A DNA stretch of 64,000 nucleotides from assembly GCF_029227915.1 (NCBI RefSeq), contig NC_079876.1, positions 9,860,001-9,924,000 on the forward strand, in the 5' to 3' direction. Both the position numbers and the translations under genes were made by a program. Shown here in pieces: positions 21,874 to 34,522 of this stretch. The stretch comes from Hydractinia symbiolongicarpus. Taxonomy: Eukaryota; Cnidaria; Hydrozoa; Anthoathecata; Hydractiniidae. Position 1 is the first letter of the stretch. Every line of letters begins with the position of its first letter. The notes beneath the pieces were generated by a model. That model searched no databases. It saw only the letters and a list, made by a program, of their open reading frames with translations, and had not been told where the DNA came from.

Positions 21874-24800
21874 TTTGAAACTGTCTCTATTACTTCAACG
21901 CGCGCTAACGGCTAGGATTGTTCCGAAAGTAAAAATTGACTTATTTATCTAAATTTTTAAATGAAGCGCTACCACAGCGCCCAGTGTAATCCCTGAGTTC
22001 CGGCAAACATGTCAAATTAAGAAGAATGTTATTTCTTGGAGTCCAATTTTGTCATTGATCACATTTATCAGGTGACAGTCCAGAGTTACTTCAGTTAAGT
22101 CTCACAGTCAATCGTTTCACTGTTAAAAGCGATGCAACCTAGTAATATCAGATAAATATCGCTAATCACATGTTGGTACGAATAGGTGACCCAACCGTTG
22201 TAACGCAAACGGACTGACACCGGTAGAAAGTCAATGAAATGTAGTTTTTGAAACTGTCGCTAATTCTTCAGCGCGCGATAACGGCTAGGATTGGTCCCCC
22301 AGTAAAAAAAGACTTATTAATCTAAATTTTTAAATGAAGCGCTACCACAGCGCCCCGTGTAACCGCTGAATTCCGGCAATCATGTCAAATTAAGAAGAAT
22401 GTTATTTTTTGGAGTCCAATTTTTTTCATTTATCACATTTATCAGGTCACAGTTCAATAAAGTCCCACAGTTAATCGTTTCATTGTTAGCAGCGATGCAA
22501 CCTAGTAATATCAGATAAATATCGCTAAATACATGTTGGTACGAATAAGTGACCCAACTTTTGAAACTCAAACGGACTGACTCCGTTAGAAAGTCAGTGA
22601 AATGTAGTATTTGAAACTGTCTCTATTACTTTAACGCGCGCTAACGGCTAGGATTGTTCCGAAAGTAAAAATTGACTTTTTTATCTAAATTTTTAAATAA
22701 AGCGCTACCACAGCGCCCAGTTTAATCGCTGAGTTCCGGCAATCATGTCAAATTAAGAAGAATGTTATTTTTTGGAGTCCAATTTTTTTCATTTATCACA
22801 TTTATCAGGTCACAGTTCAATAAAGTCCCACAGTCAATCGTTTCACTGCTGAAAGCGATGCAACCTAGTAATATCAGATAAATATCGCTAAATACATGTT
22901 GGTACGAATATGTGACCCAACGGTTGAAACTCAAACGCACTGACACCGTTAGAAAGTCAGTGAAATGTAGTATTTGAAACTGTCTCTATTACTTCAGCGC
23001 GCGCTTACGGCTAGGATTGGTCCCACAGTAAGAAACGACTCATTAATCTAAATTTTTAAATAAAGCGCTACCACAGCGCCCAGTTTAATTGCTGAGTTCC
23101 GGCAATCATGTCAAATTAAGAAGAATGTTATTTTTTGGAGTCCAATTTTTTTCATTTATCATATTTATCAGGTTACAGTCCAAAGTTAGTTCAATTAAGT
23201 CCCACAGTCAATCGTTTCACTGCTGAAAGCGATGCAACCTAGTAATATCAGATAAATATCGCTAAATACATGTTGTTACGAATATGTGACCCAACGGTTG
23301 AAACTCAAACGGACTGACACCGTTAGAAAGTCAGTGAAATGTAGTATTTGAAACTGTCTCTATTACTTCAGCGGGCGCTTACGGCTAGGATTGGTCCCAC
23401 AGTAAGAAATGACTAATTAATCTAAATTTTTAAAAGAAGTGCTACCACAGCGCCCAATGTAATCGCTGAGTTCCGGCAATCATGTCAAATTAAGAAGAAT
23501 GTTATTTCTTGGAATCCAATTTTCTCATTTATCACATTTATCAGGTCACAGTCCAAAGTTAGTTCAGTTAAGTCCCACAGTCAATCGTTTCACTGTTAAA
23601 AGCGATGCAACCTAGTAATATCAGATAAATATCGCTAAATACATGTTGGTACGAATATGTGACCCAACGGTTGAAACTTAAACGGACTGACACCGTTAGA
23701 AAGTCAGTGAAATGTAGTATTTGAAACTGTCTCTATTAATTTAGCGCGCCCTAACGGCTACGATTGGTCCCACAATAAAAAATGACATTTTTATCTTAAT
23801 TTTTAATTGAAGCGCTACCACAGCGCCTAGTGTAATCGCTGAGTTTCGGCAGTCATGTCAAATTAAGAAGAATGTTATTTCTTGGAGTCCAATTGTCTCA
23901 CTTTTACATTTTTAAGGTCACAGTCCATAATCAGTTCAATTAAGTCCCACAGTTAATTGTTTCACTGTTAAAAGCGATGCAACCTAGTAATATCAGATAA
24001 ATATCGCTAAATACATGTTGGTACGAATATGTGACCCAACCGCTGTAACTCAAACGGACTGACACCCCTACAAAGTCAATGAAATGTAGTTTTTGAAACT
24101 ATCCCTATTTCTTCAGCGCGCGATAACGGATAGGATTGGTCCCACAATAAAGAATGACTTATTTATCTAAATTTTTAAATGAAGCGCTACCACAGCGCCC
24201 AGTATAATCTCTGAGTTCCGGCAATCATGTCAAATTAAGAAAAATGTTATTTCTTGGAGTACAATTTTTTTCATTTATCACATTTATCAGGTCACAGTCC
24301 AAAGTTAGTTCAATTAAGTCCCACAGTCAATCGTTTCACTGCTAAAAGCGATGCAACCTAGTAAAATCACATAAATATCGCTAAATACATGTTGGTACGA
24401 ATATCTGACCCAACCGTTGAAACTCAAACGGACTGACATCGTTAGAAAGTCAATGAAATGTAGTTTTTGAGACTGTCACTATTTCTTCAGCGCGCGATAA
24501 CGGCTAGGATTGGTCCCACAGTAAAAAAAGACTTATTAATCTAAATTTTTAAATAAAGCGCTACCACAGCGCCCAGTGTATTCGCTGAGTTCCGGCAATC
24601 ATGTCAAATTAAGAAGAATGGTATTTCTTGGAGTCCAATTTTCTTCATTTATCACATTTATCAGGTCACAGTCCAAAGTTAGTTCAATTAAGTCCCACAG
24701 TCAATCGTTTCACTGCTGAAAGCGATGCAACCTAGTAATATCAGATAAATATCGCTAAATACATGTTGGTACAAATATGTGACCCAACCGTTGAAACTCA

Positions 24801-27002
24801 AACGGACTGACACCGTTAGAAAGTCAGTGAAATGTAGTATTTGAAACTGTCTATATTACTTCAGCGCGCGCTAACGGCTAGGATTGGTCTCACAGTAAAG
24901 AATGACTTATTTATCTAAATTTTTAAATGAAGCGCTACCACAGCGCCCGGTATAATCGCTGAGTTCCGGCAATCACGTCAAATTAAGAAGAATGTTATTT
25001 CTTGGAGTCCAATTTTTTTCATTTATCACATTTATCAGGTCACAGTCCAAAGTTAGTTCAATTAAGTCCCACAGTCAATCGTTTCATTGTTAAAAGCGAT
25101 GCAACCTAGTAATATCTGAAAAATATCGCTAAATACATGTTGGTACGAATAGGTGACCCAACCGTTGTAACTCAAACGGACTGACACCGTTAGAAAGTCA
25201 ATGAAATGTAGTTTTTGAGACTGTCGCTATTTCTTCAGCGCGCGATAACGGCTATGATTTGTCCCACAGTAAAAAATGACTTATTAATCTAAATTTTTAA
25301 ATGAAGCGCTACCACAGCGCCCAGTGTAATCGCTGAGTTCAGGCAATCATGTCAAATTAAGAAGAATGTTATTTCTTGGAGTCCAATTTTTTTCATTTAT
25401 CACATTTATCATGTCACAGTCCAAGGTTAGTTCAGTTAAGTCCCACAGCCAATCGTTTCACTGTTAAAAACGATGCAACCTAGTAATATCAGATAAATAT
25501 CGCTAAATACATGTTGGTACGAATATGTGACCCAACCGTTGAAACTTAAACGGACTGACACCGTTAGAAAATCAGTGAAATGTAGTATTTGAAACTATCT
25601 CTATTACTTCAGCGCGCGCTAACGGCTAGGATTGGTCCCACAGTAAGAAATGACTCATTAATCTAAATTTTTTAAGGAAGTGCTACCACAGCGCCCAGTG
25701 TAATCGCTGAGTTCCGGCAATCATGTCAAATTAAGAACAATGTTATTTCTTGGAATCCAATTTTCTCATTTATCACATTTATCAGGTCACAGTCCAAAGT
25801 TAGTTCAGTTAAGTCCCACAGTTAATCGTTTCACTGTTAAAAGCGATGCAACCTAGTAATATCAGATAAATATCGCTAAATACATGTTGGTACAAATGTG
25901 TGACCCAACCGCTGTAACTCAAACGGACTGACACCGTTAGAAAGTCAATGAAATGTAGTTTTTGAAACTGTCGCTATTTCTTTAGTGCGTGATAACGGCT
26001 AGGATTGGTCCCACAGTAAAAAATGACTTATTAATCTAAATTTTTAAATGAAGCGCTACCACAGCGCCCAGTGTAATCCCTGAGTTCCGGCAATCATGTC
26101 AAATTAAGAAGAATGTTATTTCTTGGAGTTCAATTTTTTTCATTTATCACATTTATCAGTTCACAGTCCAAAGTTAGTTCAATTAAGTCCCACAGTCAAT
26201 CGTTTCACTGTTAAAAGCGAAGCAACCCAGTAATATCAGATAAATATTGCTAAGTACATGATGGTACGAATATGTGACCCAACCGTTGAAACTCAAACGG
26301 ACTGACACCGTTAGAAAGTCAGTGAAATGTAGTATTTGAAACTGTCTCTATTACTTCAGCGTGCGCTAACGGCCAGGATTGCTCCCACAGTAAAAAATGA
26401 CTTATTAATCTAAATTTTTAAATGAAGCGCTACCACAGCGCCCAGTGTAATCCCTGAGTTCCGGCAATCATGTCAAATTTAGAAGAATGTTATTTCTTGG
26501 AGTTCAATTTTTTTCATTTATCACATTTATCAGTTCGCAGTCCAAAGTTAGTTCAATTAAGTCCCACAGTCAATCGTTTCACTGTTAAAAGCGAAGCAAC
26601 CTAGTAATATCAGATAAATATTGCTAAATACATGATGGTACGAATATGTGACCCAACCGTTGAAACTCAAACGGACTGACACCGTTAGAAAGTCAGTGAA
26701 ATGTAGTATTTGAAACTGTCTCTATTACTTTAGCGTGCGCTAACGGCCAGGATTGCTCCCACAGTAAAGAATGACTTATTTATCTAAATTTTTAAATGAA
26801 GCGCTACCACAGCGCCCGGTATAATCGCTGAGTTCCGGCAATCACGTCAAATTAAGAAGAATGTTATTTCTTGGAGTCCAATTGTCTCATTTATCATATT
26901 TATCAGGTCGCAGTCCAAAGTTAGTTCAATTAAGTCCAAAAGTCAATTGTTTCATTGTCAAAAGCGATGCAACCTAGTAATATCAGAAAAAAATCGCTAA
27001 TT
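21874..27002. repeat. 15-monomer unit, copy 2, lacking one monomer
   Basis: Copy 2 tracks copy 1 at 5581 bp with only about six or seven base differences that I could find over roughly 5.1 kb. Examples are atttcttc/aattcttc near 16683/22264, attactt/attaatt near 18156/23737, gtacgaat/gtacaaat near 19190/24771 and ccaaccg/ccaatcg near 19868/25449. Near 27000 the match jumps: copy 2 passes from the position of 21420 straight to that of 21793, so about 372 bp (monomer N) is missing. It then runs into the 747-bp dimer block. The small number of differences suggests a recent tandem duplication, or very recent homogenisation. Confidence 0.9.
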
Positions 27003-28606
27003 ACATGTTGGTACGAATAGGTGACCCAACCGTTGTAACTCAAACGAACTGACACCGCTACAAAGTCAATGAAATGTAGTTTTTGAAACTATCGTTATTT
27101 CTTCAGCGCGCGATAACGGCTAGGATTGGTCCCACAGTAAAAAATGACTTATTAATATAAATTTTTAAATGAAACGCTACCACAGCGCCCAGTGTAATCG
27201 CTGAGTTCCGGCAATCATGTCAAATTAAGAAGAATGTTATTTCTTGGACTCCAATTTTTTTCATTTATCACATTTATCAGGTCGCAGTCCAAAGTTAGTT
27301 CAATTAAGTCCCACAGTCAATCGTTTCACTGTTAAAAGCGAAGCAACCTAGTAATATCAGATAAATATTGCTAAATACATGATGGTACGAATATGTGACC
27401 CAACCGTTGAAACTCAAACGGACTGACACCGTTAGAAAGTCAGTGAAATATAGTATTTGAAACTGTGTCTATTACTTCAGCGCGCGCTAACGGCTAGGAT
27501 TGGTCCCACAGTAAAGAATGACTTACTTATCTAAATTTTTAAATGAAGCGCTACCACAGCGCCCGGTATAATCGCTGAGTTCCGGAAATCACGTCAAATT
27601 AAGAAGAATGTTAATTCTTGGAGTCCAATTGTCTCATTTATCATATTTATCAGGTCGCAGTCCAAAGTTAGTTCAATTAAGTCCCACAGTCAATCGTTTC
27701 ATTGTTAAAAGCGATGCAACCTAGTAATATCAGAAAAATATCGCTAAATACATGTTGGTACGAATAGGTGACCCAACCGTTGTAACTCAAACGAACTGAC
27801 ACCGCTACAAAGTCAATGAAATGTAGTTTTTGAAACTATCGTTATTTCTTCAGCGCGCGATAACGGCTAGGATTGGTCCCACAGTAAAAAATGACTTATT
27901 AATATAAATTTTTAAATGAAACGCTACCACAGCGCCCAGTGTAATCGCTGAGTTCCGGCAATCATGTCAAATTAAGAAGAATGTTATTTCTTGGACTCCA
28001 ATTTTTTTCATTTATCACATTTATCAGGTCGCAGTCCAAAGTTAGTTCAATTAAGTCCCACAGTCAATCGTTTCACTGTTAAAAGCGAAGCAACCTAGTA
28101 ATATCAGATAAATATTGCTAAATACATGATGGTACGAATATGTGACCCAACCGTTGAAACTCAAACGGACTGACACCGTTAGAAAGTCAGTGAAATATAG
28201 TATTTGAAACTGTGTCTATTACTTCAGCGCGCGCTAACGGCTAGGATTGGTCCCACAGTAAAGAATGACTTACTTATCTAAATTTTTAAATGAAGCGCTA
28301 CCACAGCGCCCGGTATAATCGCTGAGTTCCGGAAATCACGTCAAATTAAGAAGAATGTTAATTCTTGGAGTCCAATTGTCTCATTTATCATATTTATCAG
28401 GTCGCAGTCCAAAGTTAGTTCAATTAAGTCCCACAGTCAATCGTTTCATTGTTAAAAGCGATGCAACCTAGTAATATCAGAAAAATATCGCTAAATACAT
28501 GTTGGTACGAATAGGTGACCCAACCGTTGTAACTCAAACGAACTGACACCGCTACAAAGTCAATGAAATGTAGTTTTTGAAACTATCGTTATTTCTTCAG
28601 CGCGCG
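27003..28606. repeat. Dimer duplication, 747 bp in two tandem copies
   Basis: The variant aactatcgtta occurs with atcg at 27091, 27838 and 28585, exactly 747 bp apart. The two copies look identical by eye, including the rare combination aatataaat with gaaacgctacc in the first monomer and ctgtgtctatt with cttacttatc in the second. The match starts just after 27002 (ttacatg versus atacatg) and ends near 28607, where gcgcgcggtaacgg replaces gcgcgcgataacgg. Confidence 0.88.
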
Positions 28607-28920
28607 GTAACGGATAGGATTGGGCCCACAGTAATGAATGACTTATTTATCTAAATTTTTAAATGAAGCGCTACCACAGCGCCCAGTATAATCGCTGAGT
28701 TCCGGCAATCACGTCAAATTAAGAAGAATGTTATTTATTGGAGTCCAATTGTCTCATTTATCATATTTATCAGGTCGCAGTCCAAAGTTAGTTCAATTAA
28801 GTCCCACAGTCAATCGTTTCATTGTTAAAAGCGATGCAACCTAGTAATATCAGAAAAATATCGCTAAATACATGTTGGTACGAATATGTGACCCAACCGC
28901 TGTAACTCAAACGGCCTGAC
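28607..28920. repeat. Bridging monomer between dimer and tetramer blocks
   Basis: The rest of one monomer carrying gcgcggtaacggatagg, gggcccacagtaatgaatg and ttatttattgg. A close relative of this monomer occurs near 36800-37100. No gene or regulatory feature is seen. Confidence 0.75.
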
Positions 28921-31900
28921 ACCGTTAGAAAGTCAATGAAATGTAGTTTTTGAAACTGTCGCTATTTCTTTAGTGCGTGATAACGGCTAGGATTGGTCCC
29001 ACAGTAAAAAATGACTTATTAATCTAAATTTTTAAATGAAGCGCTACCACAGCGCCCAGTGTAATCCCTGAGTTGCGGCAATCATGTCAAATTAAGAAGA
29101 ATGTTATTTCTTGGAGTTCAATTTTTTTCATTTATCACATTTATCAGTTCACAGTCCAAAGTTAGTTCAATTAAGTCCCACAGTCAATCGTTTCACTGTT
29201 AAAAGCGAAGCAACCTAGTAATATCAGATAAATATTGCTAAGTACATGATGGTACGAATATGTGACCCAACCGTTGAAACTCAAACGGACTGACACCGTT
29301 AGAAAGTCAGTGAAATGTAGTATTTGAAACTGTCTCTATTACTTCAGCGTGCGCTAACGGCCAGGATTGCTCCCACAGTAAAAAAGGACTTATTAATCTA
29401 AATTTTTAAATGAAGCGCTACCACAGCGCCCAGTGTAATCCCTGAGTTCCGGCAATCATGTCAAATTAAGAAGAATGTTATTTCTTGGAGTTCAATTTTT
29501 TTCATTTATCACATTTATCAGTTCGCAGTCCAAAGTTAGTTCAATTAAGTCCCACAGTCAATCGTTTCACTGTTAAAAGCGAAGCAACCTAGTAATATCA
29601 GATAAATATTGCTAAATACATGATGGTACGAATATGTGACCCAACCGTTGAAACTCAAACGGACTGACACCGTTAGAAAGTCAGTGAAATATAGTATTTG
29701 AAACTGTCTCTATTACTTTAGCGTGCGCTAACGGCCAGGATTGCTCCCACAGTAAAGAATGACTTATTTATCTAAATTTTTAAATGAAGCGCTACCACAG
29801 CGCCCGGTATAATCGCTGAGTTCCAGCAATCACGTCAAATTAAGAAGAATGTTATTTCTTGGAGTCCAATTGTCTCATTTATCATATTTATCAGGTCGCA
29901 GTCCAAAGTTAGTTCAATTAAGTCCAAAAGTCAATTGTTTCATTGTCAAAAGCGATGCAACCTAGTAATATCAGAAAAAAATCGCTAAATACATCTTGGT
30001 TCGAATATGTGACCCAACCGTTGAAACTCAAACGGACTGACACCGTTAGAAAGTCAGTGAAATATAGTATTTGAAACTGTGTCTATTACTTCAGCGCGCA
30101 CTAACGGCTAGGATTGGTCCCACAGTAAAGAATGACTTATTTATCTAAATTTTTAAATGAAGCGCTACCACAGCGCCCGGTATAATCGCTGAGTTCCGGA
30201 AATCACGTCAAATTAAGAAGAATGTTAATTCTTGGAGTCCAATTGTCTCATTTATCATATTTATCAGGTCGCAGTCCAAAGTTAGTTCAATTAAGTCCCA
30301 CAGTCAATCGTTTCATTGTTAAAAGCGATGCAACCTAGTAATATCAGAAAAATATCGCTAAATACATGTTGGTACGAATATGTGACCCAACCGTTATAAC
30401 TCAAACGGACTGACACCGTTAGAAAGTCAATGAAATGTAGTTTTTGAAACTGTCGCTATTTCTTCAGCGCGCGATAACGGCTAGGATTGGTCCCACAGTA
30501 AAAAATGACTTATTAATCTAAATTTTTAAATGAAGCGCTACCACAGCGCCCAGTGTAATCCCTGAGTTCCGGCAATCATGTCAAATTAAGAAGAATGTTA
30601 TTTCTTGGAGTTCAATTTTTTTCATTTATCACATTTATCAGTTCACAGTCCAAAGTTAGTTCAATTAAGTCCCACAGTCAATCGTTTCACTGTTAAAAGC
30701 GAAGCAACCTAGTAATATCAGATAAATATTGCTAAATACATGATGGTACGAATATGTGACCCAACCGTTGAAACTCAAACGGACTGACACCGTTAGAAAG
30801 TCAGTGAAATGTAGTATTTGAAACTGTCTCTATTACTTCAGCGTGCGCTAACGGCCAGGATTGCTCCCACAGTAAAAAATGACTTATTAATCTAAATTTT
30901 TAAATGAAGCGCTACCACAGCGCCCAGTGTAATCCCTGAGTTCCGGCAATCATGTCAAATTAAGAAGAATGTTATTTCTTGGAGTTCAATTTTTTTCATT
31001 TATCACATTTATCAGTTCGCAGTCCAAAGTTAGTTCAATTAAGTCCCACAGTCAATCGTTTCACTGTTAAAAGCGAAGCAACCTAGTAATATCAGATAAA
31101 TATTGCTAAATACATGATGGTACGAATATGTGACCCAACCGTTGAAACTCAAACGGACTGACACCGTTAGAAAGTCAGTGAAATGTAGTATTTGAAACTG
31201 TCTCTATTACTTTAGCGTGCGCTAACGGCCAGGATTGCTCCCACGGTAAAGAATGACTTATTTATCTAAATTTTTAAATGAAGCGCTACCACAGCGCCCG
31301 GTATAATCGCTGAGTTCCAGCAATCACGTCAAATTAAGAAGAATGTTATTTCTTGGAGTCCAATTGTCTCATTTATCATATTTATCAGGTCGCAGTCCAA
31401 AGTTAGTTCAATTAAGTCCAAAAGTCAATTGTTTCATTGTCAAAAGCGATGCAACCTAGTAATATCAGAAAAAAATCGCTAAATACATCTTGGTTCGAAT
31501 ATGTGACCCAACCGTTGAAACTCAAACGGACTGACACCGTTAGAAAGTCAGTGAAATATAGTATTTGAAACTGTCTCTATTACTTCAGCGCGCGCTAACG
31601 GCTAGGATTGGTCCCACAGTAAAGAATGACTTATTTATCTAAATTTTTAAATGAAGCGCTACCACAGCGCCCGGTATAATCGCTGAGTTCCGGAAATCAC
31701 GTCAAATTAAGAAGAATGTTAATTCTTGGAGTCCAATTGTCTCATTTATCATATTTATCAGGTCGCAGTCCAAAGTTAGTTCAATTAAGTCCCACAGTCA
31801 ATCGTTTCATTGTTAAAAGCAATGCAACCTAGTAATATCAGAAAAATATCGCTAAATACATGTTGGTACGAATATGTGACCCAACCGTTATAACTCAAAC

Positions 31901-34522
31901 GGACTGACACCGTTAGAAAGTCAATGAAATGTAGTTTTTGAAACTGTCGCTATTTCTTCAGCGCGCAATAACGGCTAGGATTGGTCCCACAGTAAAAAAT
32001 GACTTATTAATCTAAATTTTTAAATGAAGCGCTACCACAGCGCCCAGTGTAATCCCTGAGTTCCGGCAATCATGTCAAATTAAGAAGAATGTTATTTCTT
32101 GGAGTTCAATTTTTTTCATTTATCACATTTATCAGTTCACAGTCCAAAGTTAGTTCAATTAAGTCCCACAGTCAATCGTTTCACTGTTAAAAGCGAAGCA
32201 ACCTAGTAATATCAGATAAATATTGCTAAATACATGATGGTACGAATATGTGACCCAACCGTTGAAACTCAAACGGACTGACACCGTTAGAAAGTCAGTG
32301 AAATGTAGTATTTGAAACTGTCTCTATTACTTTAGCGTGCGCTAACGGCCAGGATTGCTCCCACAGTAAAGAATGACTTATTTATCTAAATTTTTAAATG
32401 AAGCGCTACCACAGCGCCCGGTATAATCGCTGAGTTCCAGCAATCACGTCAAATTAAGAAGAATGTTATTTCTTGGAGTCCAATTGTCTCATTTATCATA
32501 TTTATCAGGTCGCAGTCCAAAGTTAGTTCAATTAAGTCCAAAAGTCAATTGTTTCATTGTCAAAAGCGATGCAACCTAGTAATATCAGAAAAAAATAGCT
32601 AAATACATCTTGGTTCGAATATGTGACCCAACCGTTGAAACTCAAACGGACTGACACAGTTAGAAAGTCAGTGAAATATAGTATTTGAAACTGTCTCTAT
32701 TACTTCAGCGCGCGCTAACGGCTAGGATTGGTCCCACAGTAAAGAATGACTTATTTATCTAAATTTTTAAATGAAGCGCTACCACAGCGCCCGGTATAAT
32801 CGCTGAGTTCCGGAAATCACGTCAAATTAAGAAGAATGTTAATTCTTGGAGTCCAATTGTCTCATTTATCATATTTATCAGGTCGCAGTCCAAAGTTAGT
32901 TCAATTAAGTCCCACAGTCAATCGTTTCATTGTTAAAAGCGATGCAACCTAGTAATATCAGAAAAATATCGCTAAATACATGTTGGTACGAATATGTGAC
33001 CCAACCGTTATAACTCAAACGGACTGACACCGTTAGAAAGTCAATGAAATGTAGTTTTTGAAACTGTCGCTATTTCTTCAGCGCGCGATAACGGCTAGGA
33101 TTGGTCCCACAGTAAAAAATGACTTATTAATCTAAATTTTTAAATGAAGCGCTACCACAGCGCCCAGTGTAATCCCTGAGTTCCGGCAATCATGTCAAAT
33201 TAAGAAGAATGTTATTTCTTGGAGTTCAATTTTTTTCATTTATCACATTTATCAGTTCACAGTCCAAAGTTAGTTCAATTAAGTCCCACAGTCAATCGTT
33301 TCACTGTTAAAAGCGAAGCAACCTAGTAATATCAGATAAATATTGCTAAATACATGATGGTACGAATATGTGACCCAACCGTTGAAACTCAAACGGACTG
33401 ACACCGTTAGAAAGTCAGTGAAATGTAGTATTTGAAACTGTCTCTATTACTTCAGCGTGCGCTAACGGCCAGGGTTGCTCCCACAGTAAAAAATGACTTA
33501 TTAATCTAAATTTTTTAATGAAGCGCTACCACAGCGCCCAGTGTAATCCCTGAGTTCCGGCAATCATGTCAAATTAAGAAGAATGTTATTTCTTGGAGTT
33601 CAATTTTTTTCATTTATCACATTTATCAGTTCGCAGTCCAAAGTTAGTTCAATTAAGTCCCACAGTCAATCGTTTCACTGTTAAAAGCGAAGCAACCTAG
33701 TAATATCAGATAAATATTGCTAAATACATGATGGTACGAATATGTGACCCAACCGTTGAAACTCAAACGGACTGACACCGTTAGAAAGTCAGTGAAATGT
33801 AGTATTTGAAACTGTCTCTATTACTTTAGCGTGCGCTAACGGCCAGGATTGCTCCCACAGTAAAGAATGACTTATTTATCTAAATTTTTAAATGAAGCGC
33901 TACCACAGCGCCCGGTATAATCGCTGAGTTCCGGCAATCACGTCAAATTAAGAAGAATGTTATTTCTTGGAGTCCAATTGTCTCATTTATCATATTTATC
34001 AGGTCGCAGTCCAAAGTTAGTTCAATTAAGTCCAAAAGTCAATTGTTTCATTGTCAAAAGCGATGCAACCTAGTAATATCAGAAAAAAATCGCTAAATAC
34101 ATCTTGGTTCAATTATGTGACCCAACCGTTGAAACTCAAACGGACTGACACTGTTAGAAAGTCAGTGAAATATAGTATTTGAAACTGTCTCTATTACTTC
34201 AGCGCGCGCTAACGGCTAGGATTGGTCCCACAGTAAAGAATGACTTATTTATCTAAATTTTTAAATGAAGCGCTACCACAGCGCCCGGTATAATCGCTGA
34301 GTTCCGGAAATCACGTCAAATTAAGAAGAATGTTAATTCTTAGAGTCCAATTGTCTCATTTATCATATTTATCAGGTCGCAGTCCAAAGTTAGTTCAATT
34401 AAGTCCCACAGTCAATCGTTTCATTGTTAAAAGCGATGCAACCTAGTAATATCAGAAAAATATCGCTAAATACATGTTGGTACGAATAGGTGACCCAACC
34501 GTTGTAACTCAAACGAACTGAC
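28921..34522. repeat. KLMN tetramer higher-order repeat, 1494 bp, four copies (one reduced to a trimer)
   Basis: Unit starts (accgttagaaagtcaatg or accgctac) fall at 28921, 30415, 31909, 33029 and 34523, giving steps of 1494, 1494, 1120 and 1494 bp. The monomers are K (cgctatttcttcag, cccagtgtaatccc), L (agcgtgcgctaacggccagg, aaaaaatgac), M (tttagcgtgcgc, ggtataatcg, then tccaaaagtcaattg) and N (ggaaatcacgtc, gttaattcttgg). The M marker tccaaaag lies at 29923, 31417, 32537 and 34031. The third copy lacks L. The same KLMN set occurs once at 20352-21845, also 1494 bp, and is the likely source. Confidence 0.9.

Noticed and set aside
16799-22946. Minus-strand open frames of 63 and 67 codons at 16799, 17162, 22380 and 22743
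   Set aside because: They arise in monomers with the 11-bp deletion, which shifts the frame, and are doubled by the 5581-bp duplication. Length is within chance for this composition.
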